Below are positions 1-7,999 of a stretch of DNA of 64,000 nucleotides, in pieces. Source of the stretch: Microbacterium yannicii (GTDB lineage: Bacteria; Actinomycetota; Actinomycetes; Actinomycetales; Microbacteriaceae); assembly GCF_024055635.1 (NCBI RefSeq), contig NZ_JAMXMB010000036.1, positions 186,001-250,000 of the forward strand, written 5' to 3'. Numbering within the stretch: the first letter of the stretch is position 1; the number at the start of each line of letters is the position of its first letter. The notes under the pieces were generated by a model. It did not search any database and had not been told where the DNA came from. It saw only the letters and a list, made by a program, of their open reading frames with translations. Both the position numbers and the translations under genes were made by a program.

Positions 1-108
1 CGCGGCTCCGACCCCGTCGCGAAGACCACGACGTGGGACGCGTCCACCGGCACGATCACGGTGCCGGCGCGCACTGCGGTGGTGCTGGTCGAGCCTCAGC
101 GCCGCTGA
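1..108 (+). CDS. C-terminal end of a secreted or glycosidase-type protein (5' truncated)
   Basis: The window opens inside a reading frame that runs in frame 1 and stops with TGA at 106-108. The visible 35 residues end in a beta-strand-like tail (TVPARTAVVLVEPQ) that resembles the closing strand of pullulanase or alpha-1,6-glucosidase C-terminal beta-sandwich domains. The family call is an inference from this short tail only; the catalytic domain lies outside the window. It is convergent with the lipoprotein gene that follows. Confidence 0.45.
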   Translation, partial: RGSDPVAKTTTWDASTGTITVPARTAVVLVEPQRR

Positions 109-157
109 CGACTCCGGCGCTCGCTCGTCGCGCGGCGGGCGGGCGCCGGACCGGTGG

Positions 158-601
158 CTACGGAAGCTCGAGCTCGTACATCTCGTCGTAGTCGGTGTAG
201 GCGATCGTGACGGTGATGGGACGGTCGATCAGCTCCGCGGGCAGCGTGAAGACGTGGGTGGTGGGCGACATGTCCGCGGTGCAGACCTCGTTGGGTGATG
301 GGCCGAACTCGATGCGCATCTCACCCGGACTCGTCACCTCCGGCTCGGAGGGGACGGGCGGGCAGCTGCCGCTGCCCATGGTGATGACCGCGAACTCGTC
401 GTCGTCGATCCAGCCCGCGGCCGGTTGACCGGTGAGCGGATCGGGGACGGGGCCGTCCCAGTCATCGGGGATGCCTTGCTCTGTGTCCTGCGCTGCGGAG
501 CCGTCGCTCCCCGAGCCGTCGCCGCATCCCGCGACCGCGAGCAGAGTCATCGCGGCCGAAGTGACGAGCCCGGCGGTCGCGAGCGAGCGGCGCAGCCTCA
601 C
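158..601 (-). CDS. small lipoprotein of unknown function
   Basis: A 147-residue product with a classical lipoprotein signal: basic MRLRR, a hydrophobic stretch, and lipobox LAVAGC with the lipidated Cys at residue 26. An acidic, Ser/Gly-rich linker follows, then a compact domain with several Cys (SCPP, EVCT) that may form a disulfide. The start is GTG and overlaps the stop of the upstream membrane gene in a GTGA tetramer, so the two are translationally coupled. No named family recognised; an extracytoplasmic, membrane-anchored role is inferred. Confidence 0.7.
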   Translation of the reverse strand: MRLRRSLATAGLVTSAAMTLLAVAGCGDGSGSDGSAAQDTEQGIPDDWDGPVPDPLTGQPAAGWIDDDEFAVITMGSGSCPPVPSEPEVTSPGEMRIEFGPSPNEVCTADMSPTTHVFTLPAELIDRPITVTIAYTDYDEMYELELP

Positions 602-945
602 AGACTCAGACGGACGAGAAGCTGCTCGGCGGCGCTGGAGATCACGCCGAGTTCGTAGGGCACCACGAAGAGGGCGATCACGGCGAAGATCGCGATCGTC
701 GAAACGGTCGCACGCCGGATGATGCGGTCGACCAGCAGTCCCAGCACCGTGGCGATGGCGAGAGTCGCCCCCGCCACGGCCGAGAAAGCCATGCGCACGT
801 ACGCCGCGTCATCGGGCGCCGACGAGCTGGTGTTGAGCAGGCTGAGCGCCGTCGGCACGATGATGAGACCGCCGATCAGCAGGATGGGGGCCGAGAAGCC
901 TCTCAGGCTCGTTCCGGGCCGGGGCTTCGTCGCGACGTCCGTCAT
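598..945 (-). CDS. small integral membrane protein
   Basis: A 115-residue protein starting at ATG 945 (MTDVATKPRPG) with three predicted transmembrane stretches, roughly residues 18-38, 50-72 and 80-100, and a short cytoplasmic N-terminus. A longer upstream frame exists, but this start is chosen because TATGCT lies exactly 6 nt before it, the spacing expected for a leaderless transcript. It overlaps the downstream lipoprotein start by 4 bp, so the two probably work together at the membrane. Function unknown. Confidence 0.65.
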   Translation of the reverse strand: MTDVATKPRPGTSLRGFSAPILLIGGLIIVPTALSLLNTSSSAPDDAAYVRMAFSAVAGATLAIATVLGLLVDRIIRRATVSTIAIFAVIALFVVPYELGVISSAAEQLLVRLSL

Positions 946-951
946 GGCGCG

Positions 952-957
952 AGCATA
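952..957 (-). promoter_or_regulatory. -10 hexamer TATGCT, leaderless start at 945
   Basis: TATGCT on the minus strand is separated by 6 nt from the ATG of the small membrane protein, and no ribosome binding site is visible. Confidence 0.5.
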
Positions 958-971
958 GCGCCGGGGCGGAG

Positions 972-1340
972 TCAGAGCGGGCTGCCGACGCGGACCAGAT
1001 TGCCGCTGCGGTCGACCACGGCGAACTCCCGCATGCCGTAGTCGGTGCTCACCGGGGCGACGATGCGGCTGCCGGTGGCCGGGTCGGGCACGACCTCCTT
1101 CTCCCACTCTTCGAACAGGCGCTGCGCGTCGTCGACATAGAGATAGCACATCGACGAGGTGCGCAGCGGGTCCACGGTGGCGTCTTCGGTGAAATGCAGT
1201 TCCGCGGTGCCGCGCCCGACGATGAGGTAGCCCCACTCCTCGGGAGGCGCTCCGCGATTCTCGAACCCCAGCCTCTCGAAGAAGCCGAGGGTCTCACGAA
1301 GGTCGCGGCTGAGGAGGATCGGGACGGCGCGCTCGGTCAC
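972..1340 (-). CDS. VOC superfamily (glyoxalase/bleomycin resistance/dioxygenase) protein
   Basis: A 122-residue single VOC module. The start (GTG 1340, MTERAVPILLSRDLRETLGFF) matches the first beta-alpha unit of the family, including the typical pattern of a conserved strand, then a helix ending in FFERLGFE. A paired betaalphabetabetabeta unit follows with E in AELHFTE, and a second unit begins near CYLYVDDAQRLFEEW. It probably folds as a dimer with two active sites; glyoxalase, antibiotic binding or dioxygenase activity cannot be told apart from sequence. TAGCCT 6 nt before GTG supports the start. Confidence 0.85.
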   Translation of the reverse strand: MTERAVPILLSRDLRETLGFFERLGFENRGAPPEEWGYLIVGRGTAELHFTEDATVDPLRTSSMCYLYVDDAQRLFEEWEKEVVPDPATGSRIVAPVSTDYGMREFAVVDRSGNLVRVGSPL

Positions 1341-1346
1341 ATCGGC

Positions 1347-1352
1347 AGGCTA
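1347..1352 (-). promoter_or_regulatory. -10 hexamer TAGCCT, leaderless start at 1340
   Basis: TAGCCT (minus strand) with a 6-nt gap to the GTG start of the VOC gene. Confidence 0.5.
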
Positions 1353-1380
1353 GCGCGGGGCGGACGCGTTCGACAGGTGG

Positions 1381-1560
1381 TCAGAGCGCGGCGAGAACGG
1401 CCGGACCGAACACCGCGACCGCGGCGACCGCGACGCCGGCCACCGCGACGGCGGCGATCCCGAGGACGAGGATGTTGCCGGCGATCGTGAGCAGCAGCGC
1501 TGCCGCGGGTGGCAGCTCGCGGCGCCGGGCGATGGGGACGGAGGTGGTGGTGCTGGCCAT
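1381..1560 (-). CDS. 59-residue single-span membrane protein
   Basis: A short frame from ATG 1560 to TGA 1381. The N-terminus is polar and basic (MASTTTSVPIARRRELPP) and is followed by about 40 residues made almost only of Ala, Val, Leu, Ile and Gly, enough for one long or two short membrane helices, ending AVLAAL. TAGCGT sits exactly 6 nt before the ATG, which together with high third-position GC argues that it is real. No family recognised. Overlapping longer frames on the same strand look like shadows. Confidence 0.55.
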   Translation of the reverse strand: MASTTTSVPIARRRELPPAAALLLTIAGNILVLGIAAVAVAGVAVAAVAVFGPAVLAAL

Positions 1561-1566
1561 GCTTCG

Positions 1567-1572
1567 ACGCTA
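1567..1572 (-). promoter_or_regulatory. -10 hexamer TAGCGT, leaderless start at 1560
   Basis: TAGCGT (minus strand), 6-nt gap to the ATG of the 59-residue membrane protein; it is one of the reasons for accepting that small gene. Confidence 0.45.
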
Positions 1573-1760
1573 CGGACGCGCCCGTCGCGCCGCGTCCACC
1601 GCGGGTCGGATCACCGTCAGCCCAAAGGATGATGCTGGTGCGCCGAACGTCGGCGGCAACCCGAAAAAAGAATCTCGAGCGAAGTGTCGACATCGGGCGA
1701 CCCCGTCCGACGACCCGAGTGAGGCTCGCGCCGGCCCGCCCGCAACGGAAGGATCAGACC

Positions 1761-2147
1761 ATGAAGTACATGATGTTCGTCGTCACCTCGCTCGAGCCCG
1801 ACGTCGAAACCGACGACTCCGACGTCGACCTCTGGGTCGACCCGCTCGACGCCAGCGGCAAGCGCGTCATCGGCGAGGTGCTGGCTCCGCAGACCGAGTC
1901 CACCGTCGTGAAGGTGCGCGGCGGCAAGGTGCTCACCGCGCGCGGCCCCTACGTGGAGACGTCCGAGGTGATCTGCGGCTTCGACATCCTCGAGGTCGAG
2001 GACCTCGACGAGGCGATCGAGATCGCCTCGCGGCACCCGATGGCACGCAACGGTCAGCTCGAGCTGCGACCGTTCATGGTCTGGCCCGACGCCGCCGCCG
2101 ACGCCGACGCCGAGCCCGCCGAGACTCACGCGCACGCCGACGCCTGA
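1761..2147 (+). CDS. YCII-related domain protein
   Basis: A 128-residue protein beginning MKYMMFVVTS, the first strand typical of YCII/DGPF dimeric alpha-beta-barrel proteins, with the usual later pattern VLTARGPYVETSEVICGFDILEVEDLDEAIEIA split over two strands and a helix, and LELRPF near the end. The last ~20 residues are an Asp/Ala/His-rich tail. ATG 1761 is chosen because the alignment-like core starts there and GGAAGGA lies just upstream; a longer upstream frame lacks family features. Members are often next to ECF sigma factors, but none is seen here. Biochemical function unknown. Confidence 0.8.
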   Translation: MKYMMFVVTSLEPDVETDDSDVDLWVDPLDASGKRVIGEVLAPQTESTVVKVRGGKVLTARGPYVETSEVICGFDILEVEDLDEAIEIASRHPMARNGQLELRPFMVWPDAAADADAEPAETHAHADA

Positions 2148-2166
2148 GCCGCGGCATCCGGAATCG

Positions 2167-2202
2167 CGAAAGGGCGGCTCCCATGCGGGAGCCGCCCTTT
2201 CG
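2167..2202. terminator. bidirectional terminator hairpin
   Basis: A perfect 16-bp stem (CGAAAGGGCGGCTCCC and its complement) closes on a 4-nt ATGC loop. It lies between two convergent genes, the YCII-like gene and the secreted beta-propeller gene, and flanking A/T is short, as is usual in high-GC actinobacteria. Confidence 0.85.
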
Positions 2203-2228
2203 ATCGGTGCAGCCGGATCCCTCCGGCC

Positions 2229-3923
2229 TCAGTCGACCAGCGCGGTGATCTCGAACAGCGTGGTCGTGCCCGAGACCTCATTGCCGACGGCGAGCAGCGG
2301 CGTGCCGGTCGCCGAAGCGGCGGCGGGGATGAAGGCGACGCCCTCGGGTCCGAGATCGCCGGCAGCCGCCAGGTCGCCGCCGTCCTCGACCGAGACAGAG
2401 AAGTCGCGGTTGTTGACGTAGGTGACGAAACGGGATGCCGCGGGGTCGGTGACATCGAACACGGCGACGCCGCCGACGCGCTCGAAGCCGATGAAGGCGT
2501 ACGTGCGGCCCTGCACCTTCCCGATCGCGACGCCCTCGGGCTCCGGGCCCTTGTCGTCGCTGCGCCCCTCGAAGTTCGACGCCGTGTGGTTCGAGTTCAC
2601 GAAGCTGGGGATCGCCGCCGCAGTGAGCTGCTCGAACTGCGAGCCGGAGTCGAAGACGAGCGTGCCGTCGGTGCTCCAGATCGAGAAGGACCGGCCGCCG
2701 AACGCATACAGCTCGCTGTAGCAGCCGGCAGCGGCATCGAAGCCGTCCTCGATCGTGACGTTCAGGCGGCCGAGTGCGGCGTCGCCGAGCGACGCGGCGA
2801 GCGGGCTCGTGGCGCACACCGCACCTCGGCCGTTCTTCGCCAGGTCCTTCACACGCGAGACCTCGCTGTACTCGCCCCACTCGCGGGCGTCGCCCTCGTT
2901 CGCGGTGACCAGGTAGGTCTTGCCGCCCGCGGTGTAGGACTGGATGCCGTCGGGCATGAACAGCCCCTTGAGTCCGGGGTAGCTGCGCAGCGCGAACGCC
3001 TTGTCCTTGTCGCTGGGGTCGAGCGCGTTCTCGGCGAGGCCGAGGTCCTTCGCGCCGAGCGGCAGGATGTCGGTGACCCGTGCGCTGGGGATCTGCACGA
3101 CGGCGATCGCATTCGCCTCCTGCAGTGCCACATAGGCGTTGTTGCCGTCCACGGCGATGTACTCCGGCTCCAGGTTGCGGCTCACCGGGTGGTCGTCGCC
3201 GTGCGGCTGCGGGCCGAAGACGCGCACATCCTGCGGCAGCGTCTTGCCGCCGCCGACCTCGTACGCATGGAAGTCCGCCGTCTTGACGTCCTTCTGCGTG
3301 GGCGCGGCGATGCGCTTCGGCAGTTTGACCACGCTGACCGACCCCTCGGGGTCGACCGAGAAGTCGTCGGCCGGCTCGCCCTCGTTGGCGATCAGCGCAT
3401 ACTTGCCGTCCGGCACGATCGTGACCATGTCGGGGAGCGCGCCCACCTGCACCGTGCCGAGCACGGCGGATGCGGCATCCGTCGCGCGCGCGTCGAAGAA
3501 CAGCAGGTGACCCGCGTCGGTCTTCGTGGTCGACTCCACTGCCACGACGCCGAGGCCGTCGGCGCGGACGGCGACCGAGTTCGCGACGCCGGGGGAGCTC
3601 AGCGCGAACTCCTCGGTGATCGCGGCCGGGTCGGAGTAGTCGAGGACGCTGACCGAACCGGCGAGCGCGTTCACCACGAACAGGCGGTCGCCGTACGCGG
3701 CGACGATCTCTGCCGCGGACTGGTCGAATGCCCCGGTCTCATAGGTGCCGATCGGGGCGAGCGAGAGGGCCGCGTCGTCGGCGGAGAACGTGATGGGGTC
3801 GGGGACGACCGCTGCGGAGGCGGCGGCGAGCGGCGTGAACGCGACGGCGCAGGCGGCGGCCACGGCGGCGAGAGCGGCCAGGCGCCTCGTCGATCGGTCA
3901 GGGCGAGGTGCAGGCGAAGGCAT
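2229..3923 (-). CDS. secreted choice-of-anchor I family protein
   Basis: A 564-residue exported protein. It has a long Sec signal (MPSPAPRPDRSTRR then an Ala/Val-rich core ending ASAAVV). The mature part has beta-propeller features: repeated blades containing SVSVLDYSDP, GLGVVAVEST, DGKYALIANEGEP, NNAYVALQEANAIAVVQIP and KTYLVTANEGDAREWGEY. The ANEGE and TANEGDARE motifs and the closing PLLAVGNEVSGTTTLFEI are typical of the choice-of-anchor I family, also annotated as alkaline phosphatase or phytase-like. No sorting signal or C-terminal helix is present, so it should be released. Catalytic residues are not identifiable by eye, and the enzymatic annotation of relatives is doubtful. Confidence 0.8.
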   Translation of the reverse strand: MPSPAPRPDRSTRRLAALAAVAAACAVAFTPLAAASAAVVPDPITFSADDAALSLAPIGTYETGAFDQSAAEIVAAYGDRLFVVNALAGSVSVLDYSDPAAITEEFALSSPGVANSVAVRADGLGVVAVESTTKTDAGHLLFFDARATDAASAVLGTVQVGALPDMVTIVPDGKYALIANEGEPADDFSVDPEGSVSVVKLPKRIAAPTQKDVKTADFHAYEVGGGKTLPQDVRVFGPQPHGDDHPVSRNLEPEYIAVDGNNAYVALQEANAIAVVQIPSARVTDILPLGAKDLGLAENALDPSDKDKAFALRSYPGLKGLFMPDGIQSYTAGGKTYLVTANEGDAREWGEYSEVSRVKDLAKNGRGAVCATSPLAASLGDAALGRLNVTIEDGFDAAAGCYSELYAFGGRSFSIWSTDGTLVFDSGSQFEQLTAAAIPSFVNSNHTASNFEGRSDDKGPEPEGVAIGKVQGRTYAFIGFERVGGVAVFDVTDPAASRFVTYVNNRDFSVSVEDGGDLAAAGDLGPEGVAFIPAAASATGTPLLAVGNEVSGTTTLFEITALVD

Positions 3924-4151
3924 CGGATTCCTCGTTCGAAGGGGCGGGCGGTGCGCAGAACGCGCAGGTCGTGACTATCGCGCCGCGGTGTCCGGCCGGT
4001 GAACGACGGGCGAACGCCGTGGTCGCCGGTGCATTCGATGGTTCACCTAGCAGATAGTTGGATGTCCATGTAAAATCGCCGATGTGCCAACGTCGGCACG
4101 ATCGCGTTGATCAGGATGCCCACAAGGGCGACCTGCATCTCTGAAGGAGCA
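3924..4151. promoter_or_regulatory. divergent promoter region with a short dyad
   Basis: 228 bp separate the secreted beta-propeller gene (minus) from the acyl-CoA dehydrogenase gene (plus). At 4084-4099 a dyad GTGCC-N6-GGCAC is extended by CGAT/ATCG at its flanks, a plausible repressor site about 55 bp before the plus-strand start. The local A/T-rich patch at 4064-4076 (GTCCATGTAAAAT) is the best candidate for a -10 region. Confidence 0.4.
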
Positions 4152-5330
4152 ATGGTGTCCACGATCACCCCCGTCACATCGAGCCTCACGACCGAGGAGC
4201 GCGCCGCGATCCTCGACGCCGTGCGCGACTTCGCGCAGAACGAGCTCGCACCGCACGCGCTGGAGTGGGACGCACAGTCCTTCTTCCCTCGCGACACCCT
4301 GCGCAGCGCCGGCGAACTCGGGCTCGGCGGCATCTATGCCCGCGACGACCTCGGCGGGTCCGGCCTGTCGCGCTCCGACGCGGCTGCCATCTTCGAGGAG
4401 CTGGCGCAGGGCGATCCGGCGATCGCCGCCTACATCTCGATCCACAACATGGTCGTGTGGATGATCGACACCTACGGCAGCGACGCGCAGCGCACCGAGT
4501 GGCTGCCGCTCCTGACCTCGATGGCGGGCTTCGGCAGCTACTGCCTCACCGAGCCGGGTGCCGGATCGGATGCCGCGGCCATCGCCACGAGCGCCATCCG
4601 CGTCGCGGGTGACGACGGTGGCGACGAGTACGTGCTCACCGGCGTCAAGCAGTTCATCTCCGGCGCGGGCGAGGCATCCGTCTACATCGTCATGGCCCGC
4701 ACGGGCGAACCGGGGGCGCGCGGCATCACGGCGTTCCTCGTGCCCGCTGACACCGCCGGCCTCTCATTCGGCGCGATCGAGCACAAGATGGGCTGGAACG
4801 CGCAGCCGACGCGTCAGGTGATCCTCGACGAGGTGCGCGTGCCGGCGGCGAACATCCTCGGTGCCGAGGGGCAGGGCTTCAAGATCGCGATGTCGGCCCT
4901 CGACGGCGGCCGCATCAACATCGCCGCCTGCTCGCTGGGCGGCGCGCAGTGGGCGCTCGACCGCGCCGTGCGCTACGTGCACGAGCGCTTCACATTCGGC
5001 GAGCCGCTGGCCGAGAGGCAGGCCGTCGTCTTCGCACTCGCCGACATGGCCACGGAGCTGCACGCCGCGCGTGCCCTCGTGCGCGGCGCCGCCGCCGCGC
5101 TCGACGAGAAGGCACCGGACGCCTCGATGCAGTGCGCGATGGCCAAGCGGTTCGCGACCGACGCGGGGTTCACCGTCGCCAACCAGGCACTGCAGCTCCA
5201 CGGCGGCTACGGCTATCTTCACGACTACGGGATCGAGAAGGTGGTGCGCGACCTGCGCGTGCATCAGATCCTGGAGGGGACGAACGAGATCATGCGCGTC
5301 ATCATCGGACGACAGCTGCTCGCCGGCTGA
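4152..5330 (+). CDS. acyl-CoA dehydrogenase (isobutyryl-CoA dehydrogenase-like)
   Basis: A 392-residue FAD-dependent acyl-CoA dehydrogenase acting in the cytosol and passing electrons to ETF. Visible hallmarks are the flavin-contact region YCLTEPGAGSDAAAI, KQFISGAG, the C-terminal GGYGYLHDYGIEKVVRDLR and the catalytic-Glu segment LEGTNEIMR. The GTNEIMR form and the neighbouring 3-hydroxyisobutyrate dehydrogenase fit the isobutyryl-CoA dehydrogenase step of valine breakdown. AAGGAG at 4144-4149 precedes ATG 4152; GTG 4155 would give slightly better spacing. It leads a run of three same-strand genes for short branched acyl-CoA degradation. Confidence 0.9.
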   Translation: MVSTITPVTSSLTTEERAAILDAVRDFAQNELAPHALEWDAQSFFPRDTLRSAGELGLGGIYARDDLGGSGLSRSDAAAIFEELAQGDPAIAAYISIHNMVVWMIDTYGSDAQRTEWLPLLTSMAGFGSYCLTEPGAGSDAAAIATSAIRVAGDDGGDEYVLTGVKQFISGAGEASVYIVMARTGEPGARGITAFLVPADTAGLSFGAIEHKMGWNAQPTRQVILDEVRVPAANILGAEGQGFKIAMSALDGGRINIAACSLGGAQWALDRAVRYVHERFTFGEPLAERQAVVFALADMATELHAARALVRGAAAALDEKAPDASMQCAMAKRFATDAGFTVANQALQLHGGYGYLHDYGIEKVVRDLRVHQILEGTNEIMRVIIGRQLLAG

Positions 5331-5371
5331 CGTTCGTCGACCGTTCCCGAACACCGACGAGGAGATCCGAG

Positions 5372-6271
5372 ATGAAGATCGCATTCCTGGGCCTCGGCCA
5401 CATGGGTCTGCCGATGGCGAAGAATCTGGCGGCCGCCGGCCACGAGGTGACGGGCTTCGACGTCATGCCGGCCGCCGTCGACACCGCCCGTGGCGCGGGG
5501 CTGACCACCGCGGAGTCGGGAACGGATGCCGCCACCGGTGCCGACGTCGTCATCACGATGTTCCAGACCGGCGCGCAGGTGCTCGACGCCTATCGCGGCA
5601 CCGACGGCGCTGCCGGGCTGCTCGAGGTCGCGGCATCCGGAGCACTGTTCATCGACTGCTCGACGATCGCGGTCGATGAGGCGCGCGCCGCGCACGCGCT
5701 CGCCGAAGCCGCGGGCCACCGCTCGCTCGATGCGCCGGTGTCGGGCGGCGTGGTCGGCGCCGAGAACGCGACGCTCGCCTTCATGGTCGGCGGGACCGAT
5801 GAGGACTTCGAGGCCGCGCGTCCCCTGCTCGAGGCGATGGGCCGCCGCGTCGTGCACTGCGGCGGTGCGGGGCTGGGGCAGGCGGCCAAGGTCTGCAACA
5901 ACATGATCCTGGCCGTGTCGCAGATCGCGGTCGCCGAGGCGTTCGTGCTGGGCGAGCGGCTCGGACTCTCGCACCAGGCGCTGTTCGACGTGGCGTCGAA
6001 CGCATCCGGCCAGTGCTGGGCGCTCACGACGAACTGCCCGGTGCCGGGGCCCGTGCCCACCAGCCCCGCGAACCGCGACTACCAGCCGGGCTTCGCGGGC
6101 GCGCTCATGAACAAGGACCTCGGCCTCGCCGAGCACGCCATCTCGGCAACCGGCGTCGAGGCGAGGATGGGCATGCTCGCCCGCGAGATGTATGCGCAGT
6201 ACGCGGCCGGTGAGGGTGCCTCGCAGGACTTCTCGGGCATCATCAACACGATCCGCGCCGACAGCGCCTGA
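5372..6271 (+). CDS. mmsB: 3-hydroxyisobutyrate dehydrogenase
   Basis: A 299-residue NAD-dependent beta-hydroxyacid dehydrogenase that oxidises 3-hydroxyisobutyrate to methylmalonate semialdehyde in valine catabolism. The Rossmann motif [10 protein letters not shown] lies at residues 6-15, the substrate-binding signature DAPVSGG around residue 120, and the catalytic Lys in GQAAKVCNN near residue 170; the end has the usual KDLGLA helix. AGGAG upstream and the short 41-bp gap to the acyl-CoA dehydrogenase suggest one operon. A 3-hydroxyisobutyryl-CoA hydrolase and mmsA are not in the window. Confidence 0.92.
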   Translation: MKIAFLGLGHMGLPMAKNLAAAGHEVTGFDVMPAAVDTARGAGLTTAESGTDAATGADVVITMFQTGAQVLDAYRGTDGAAGLLEVAASGALFIDCSTIAVDEARAAHALAEAAGHRSLDAPVSGGVVGAENATLAFMVGGTDEDFEAARPLLEAMGRRVVHCGGAGLGQAAKVCNNMILAVSQIAVAEAFVLGERLGLSHQALFDVASNASGQCWALTTNCPVPGPVPTSPANRDYQPGFAGALMNKDLGLAEHAISATGVEARMGMLAREMYAQYAAGEGASQDFSGIINTIRADSA

Positions 6272-6374
6272 CGCGAATCGGCACCCCGTCACAAGGCGGG
6301 CTGTCACGAGGTGTCGTCGGAACGGACACAATGTGACAGCGGAGCAGCACACACGCACGCGGGACGGAGCAGAG

Positions 6375-7151
6375 ATGACCGAATACGAGACGATCCTCAC
6401 GGAGACGCGCGGCCGGGTCGGGTGGATCACGCTCAATCGCCCGGACGCGCTCAATGCGCTGAACACGCAGGTGTGCCGGGATGTCGTGGCCGCGGCATCC
6501 GCCTTCGATGCCGACGAGGCGATCGGCGCGATCGTCGTGACCGGCTCGGAGCGCGCGTTCGCGGCGGGCGCCGACATCAAGGAGATGGAGTCGAAGTCGG
6601 GACTCGACATGGTGATGAGCGACCATTTCGGCGGCTGGGCGCACTTCGCCGCCGTGCGCACGCCGGTGATCGCGGCCGTCTCCGGGTACGCCCTCGGCGG
6701 AGGATGCGAGCTGGCGATGATGTGTGACATCATCCTGGCCGCCGACACCGCGAAGTTCGGGCAGCCCGAGATCAACCTCGGCGTGATCCCCGGCATGGGC
6801 GGATCGCAGCGACTCGTGCGTGCGGTCGGGTACTACAAGGCCGCCGACCTGATCCTCACCGGACGGATGATGGATGCCGCCGAGGCCGAGCGCTCCGGAC
6901 TCGTCTCGCGCGTCGTGCCCGCTGCCGACCTGCTCGCCGAGGCGCAGAAGACCGCTGAGACCATCGCTTCCAAGAGCCTGCCGTCGCTGTACGCCGCGAA
7001 GGCCGTGCTCGACGCCGGACTGGAGACGTCGCTCGCCGAGGGACTGCGCCTCGAGCGCCAAGTGTTCGCCGGCCTCTTCGACACCGAGGACCAGAAGGAG
7101 GGCATGGCCGCCTTCCGCGAGAAGCGCGCTCCGGAGTTCGAGGGCCGCTGA
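6375..7151 (+). CDS. enoyl-CoA hydratase/isomerase family protein
   Basis: A 258-residue crotonase-fold enzyme. It has the oxyanion-hole segments [11 protein letters not shown] and [14 protein letters not shown], and the catalytic region [20 protein letters not shown] with both glutamates expected for hydratases. Start ATG 6375 is preceded by CGGAGC. It lies about 100 bp after mmsB, so it may hydrate methacrylyl-CoA in the same pathway or serve general beta-oxidation. It is very like the EchA8 type of actinobacterial hydratases. Confidence 0.92.
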   Translation: MTEYETILTETRGRVGWITLNRPDALNALNTQVCRDVVAAASAFDADEAIGAIVVTGSERAFAAGADIKEMESKSGLDMVMSDHFGGWAHFAAVRTPVIAAVSGYALGGGCELAMMCDIILAADTAKFGQPEINLGVIPGMGGSQRLVRAVGYYKAADLILTGRMMDAAEAERSGLVSRVVPAADLLAEAQKTAETIASKSLPSLYAAKAVLDAGLETSLAEGLRLERQVFAGLFDTEDQKEGMAAFREKRAPEFEGR

Positions 7152-7169
7152 CGCGCCGCGCCCGCCCGG

Positions 7170-7265
7170 TCGAGAGCCCCGTGTTTCGCCGAGACAGGGG
7201 GGTTGCGCCGAGACCGGGGGCGTTGCCCTGGGTTTCGCGGGGAACCCCCGGTTTCGCGAGGCGGC
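7170..7265. repeat. short GTTTCGC/GAGAC repeats with a terminator-like stem
   Basis: The gap between the convergent hydratase and marR genes contains four degenerate copies of a GTTTCGCCGAGAC-GGGGG motif in both senses (about 7181, 7203, 7231 and 7250). Copies at 7210-7220 and 7245-7255 pair as an 11-bp stem (GAGACCGGGGG with CCCCCGGTTTC, one wobble), which could terminate transcription from both sides. It does not code. Confidence 0.5.
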
Positions 7266-7283
7266 GGCGGTCGAGCCCGCAGG

Positions 7284-7820
7284 TCAGAGCGGCTCGGGCT
7301 GCGGACGCGGCTCGGTGAAGTCGCCCGCGTCCTTGCGGAACCGCGCGATGATCCGCACCAGCTCCGTCGTGTCGGCATCGCTCAGCCCGGGGTCCTCGAA
7401 CACCTCGCCGTTGAGGGCGGCGGTCGCCCGCTCCACCAGGTCACGGCCGGCGTCGGTCAGCACGAGCATCGCGGCCCGCCCGTCGCCGGGATGCGGCTCG
7501 CGCGACACGAGCCCGTCGCGGGCCAGCCGGTCGACGGTGTTGGTGACGCTGGTCGGGTGCACCTGCAGGCGGGCGATGGCGCTGGCCATCGGCATCCGTC
7601 CCTCGCGTGTGAAGCCGAGCAGTCGCAGCATCTCGTACCGGGCGAACGAGAGTCCGAACGGCCTGAGCGTCGTGTCGATGCGTGCGAACAGCAGCTGCTG
7701 CGCGCGGATGATCGACGTCACGGCGGTCATGCCCGCGGCGGCGGGTTCCCAGCCGTGGGCGATCCACTGGCGCTTGGCTTCGGCGATCGGATCGACCGGA
7801 AGACGCTTGGGTGCTGCCAT
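7284..7820 (-). CDS. MarR family transcriptional regulator
   Basis: A 178-residue winged-helix repressor. The core runs from TSIIRAQQLLFARIDTTLRPFGLSFARYEML through the recognition helix region VHPTSVTNTVDRLARDGLVSR and the wing PGDGRAAMLVLTDAGRDL, all typical MarR. AAAGGAGGAGG precedes ATG 7820. It lies between the acyl-CoA degradation genes and divergent etfBA, and probably senses an aromatic or acyl-CoA ligand to control one or both; that target assignment is inferred from position only. Confidence 0.88.
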   Translation of the reverse strand: MAAPKRLPVDPIAEAKRQWIAHGWEPAAAGMTAVTSIIRAQQLLFARIDTTLRPFGLSFARYEMLRLLGFTREGRMPMASAIARLQVHPTSVTNTVDRLARDGLVSREPHPGDGRAAMLVLTDAGRDLVERATAALNGEVFEDPGLSDADTTELVRIIARFRKDAGDFTEPRPQPEPL

Positions 7821-7999
7821 GACGACCTCCTCCTTTCACCGTACCGGTCCAGGGTGCAGACCACGGATCTCGGATGCCGCGCACCCGCGTTTATGTATAC
7901 ACACGGTGCGCCAGGCCGGGGTCTTCTCGGTGCATTTCCGGGGATTGGGTACATTGCGCGGGCGCGCCATAGACTCGTCCGCAGCGTGAGGAGATCGTG
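7821..7999. promoter_or_regulatory. marR/etfB divergent control region
   Basis: This 179-bp divergent spacer carries the palindrome TGTATACA at 7894-7901 in an A/T-rich island, the best candidate MarR operator in the window. For etfB a weak promoter TTGGGT near 7945 and TAGACT near 7970 can be drawn. The etfB ribosome binding site GAGGAG lies at 7987-7992. Confidence 0.45.

Noticed and set aside
2586-3974. Long plus-strand frame of 462 codons opposite the secreted beta-propeller gene
   Set aside because: It is rich in Arg, Val and His as usual for antisense shadows in GC-rich DNA, has no family motif and the minus-strand protein is clearly real.
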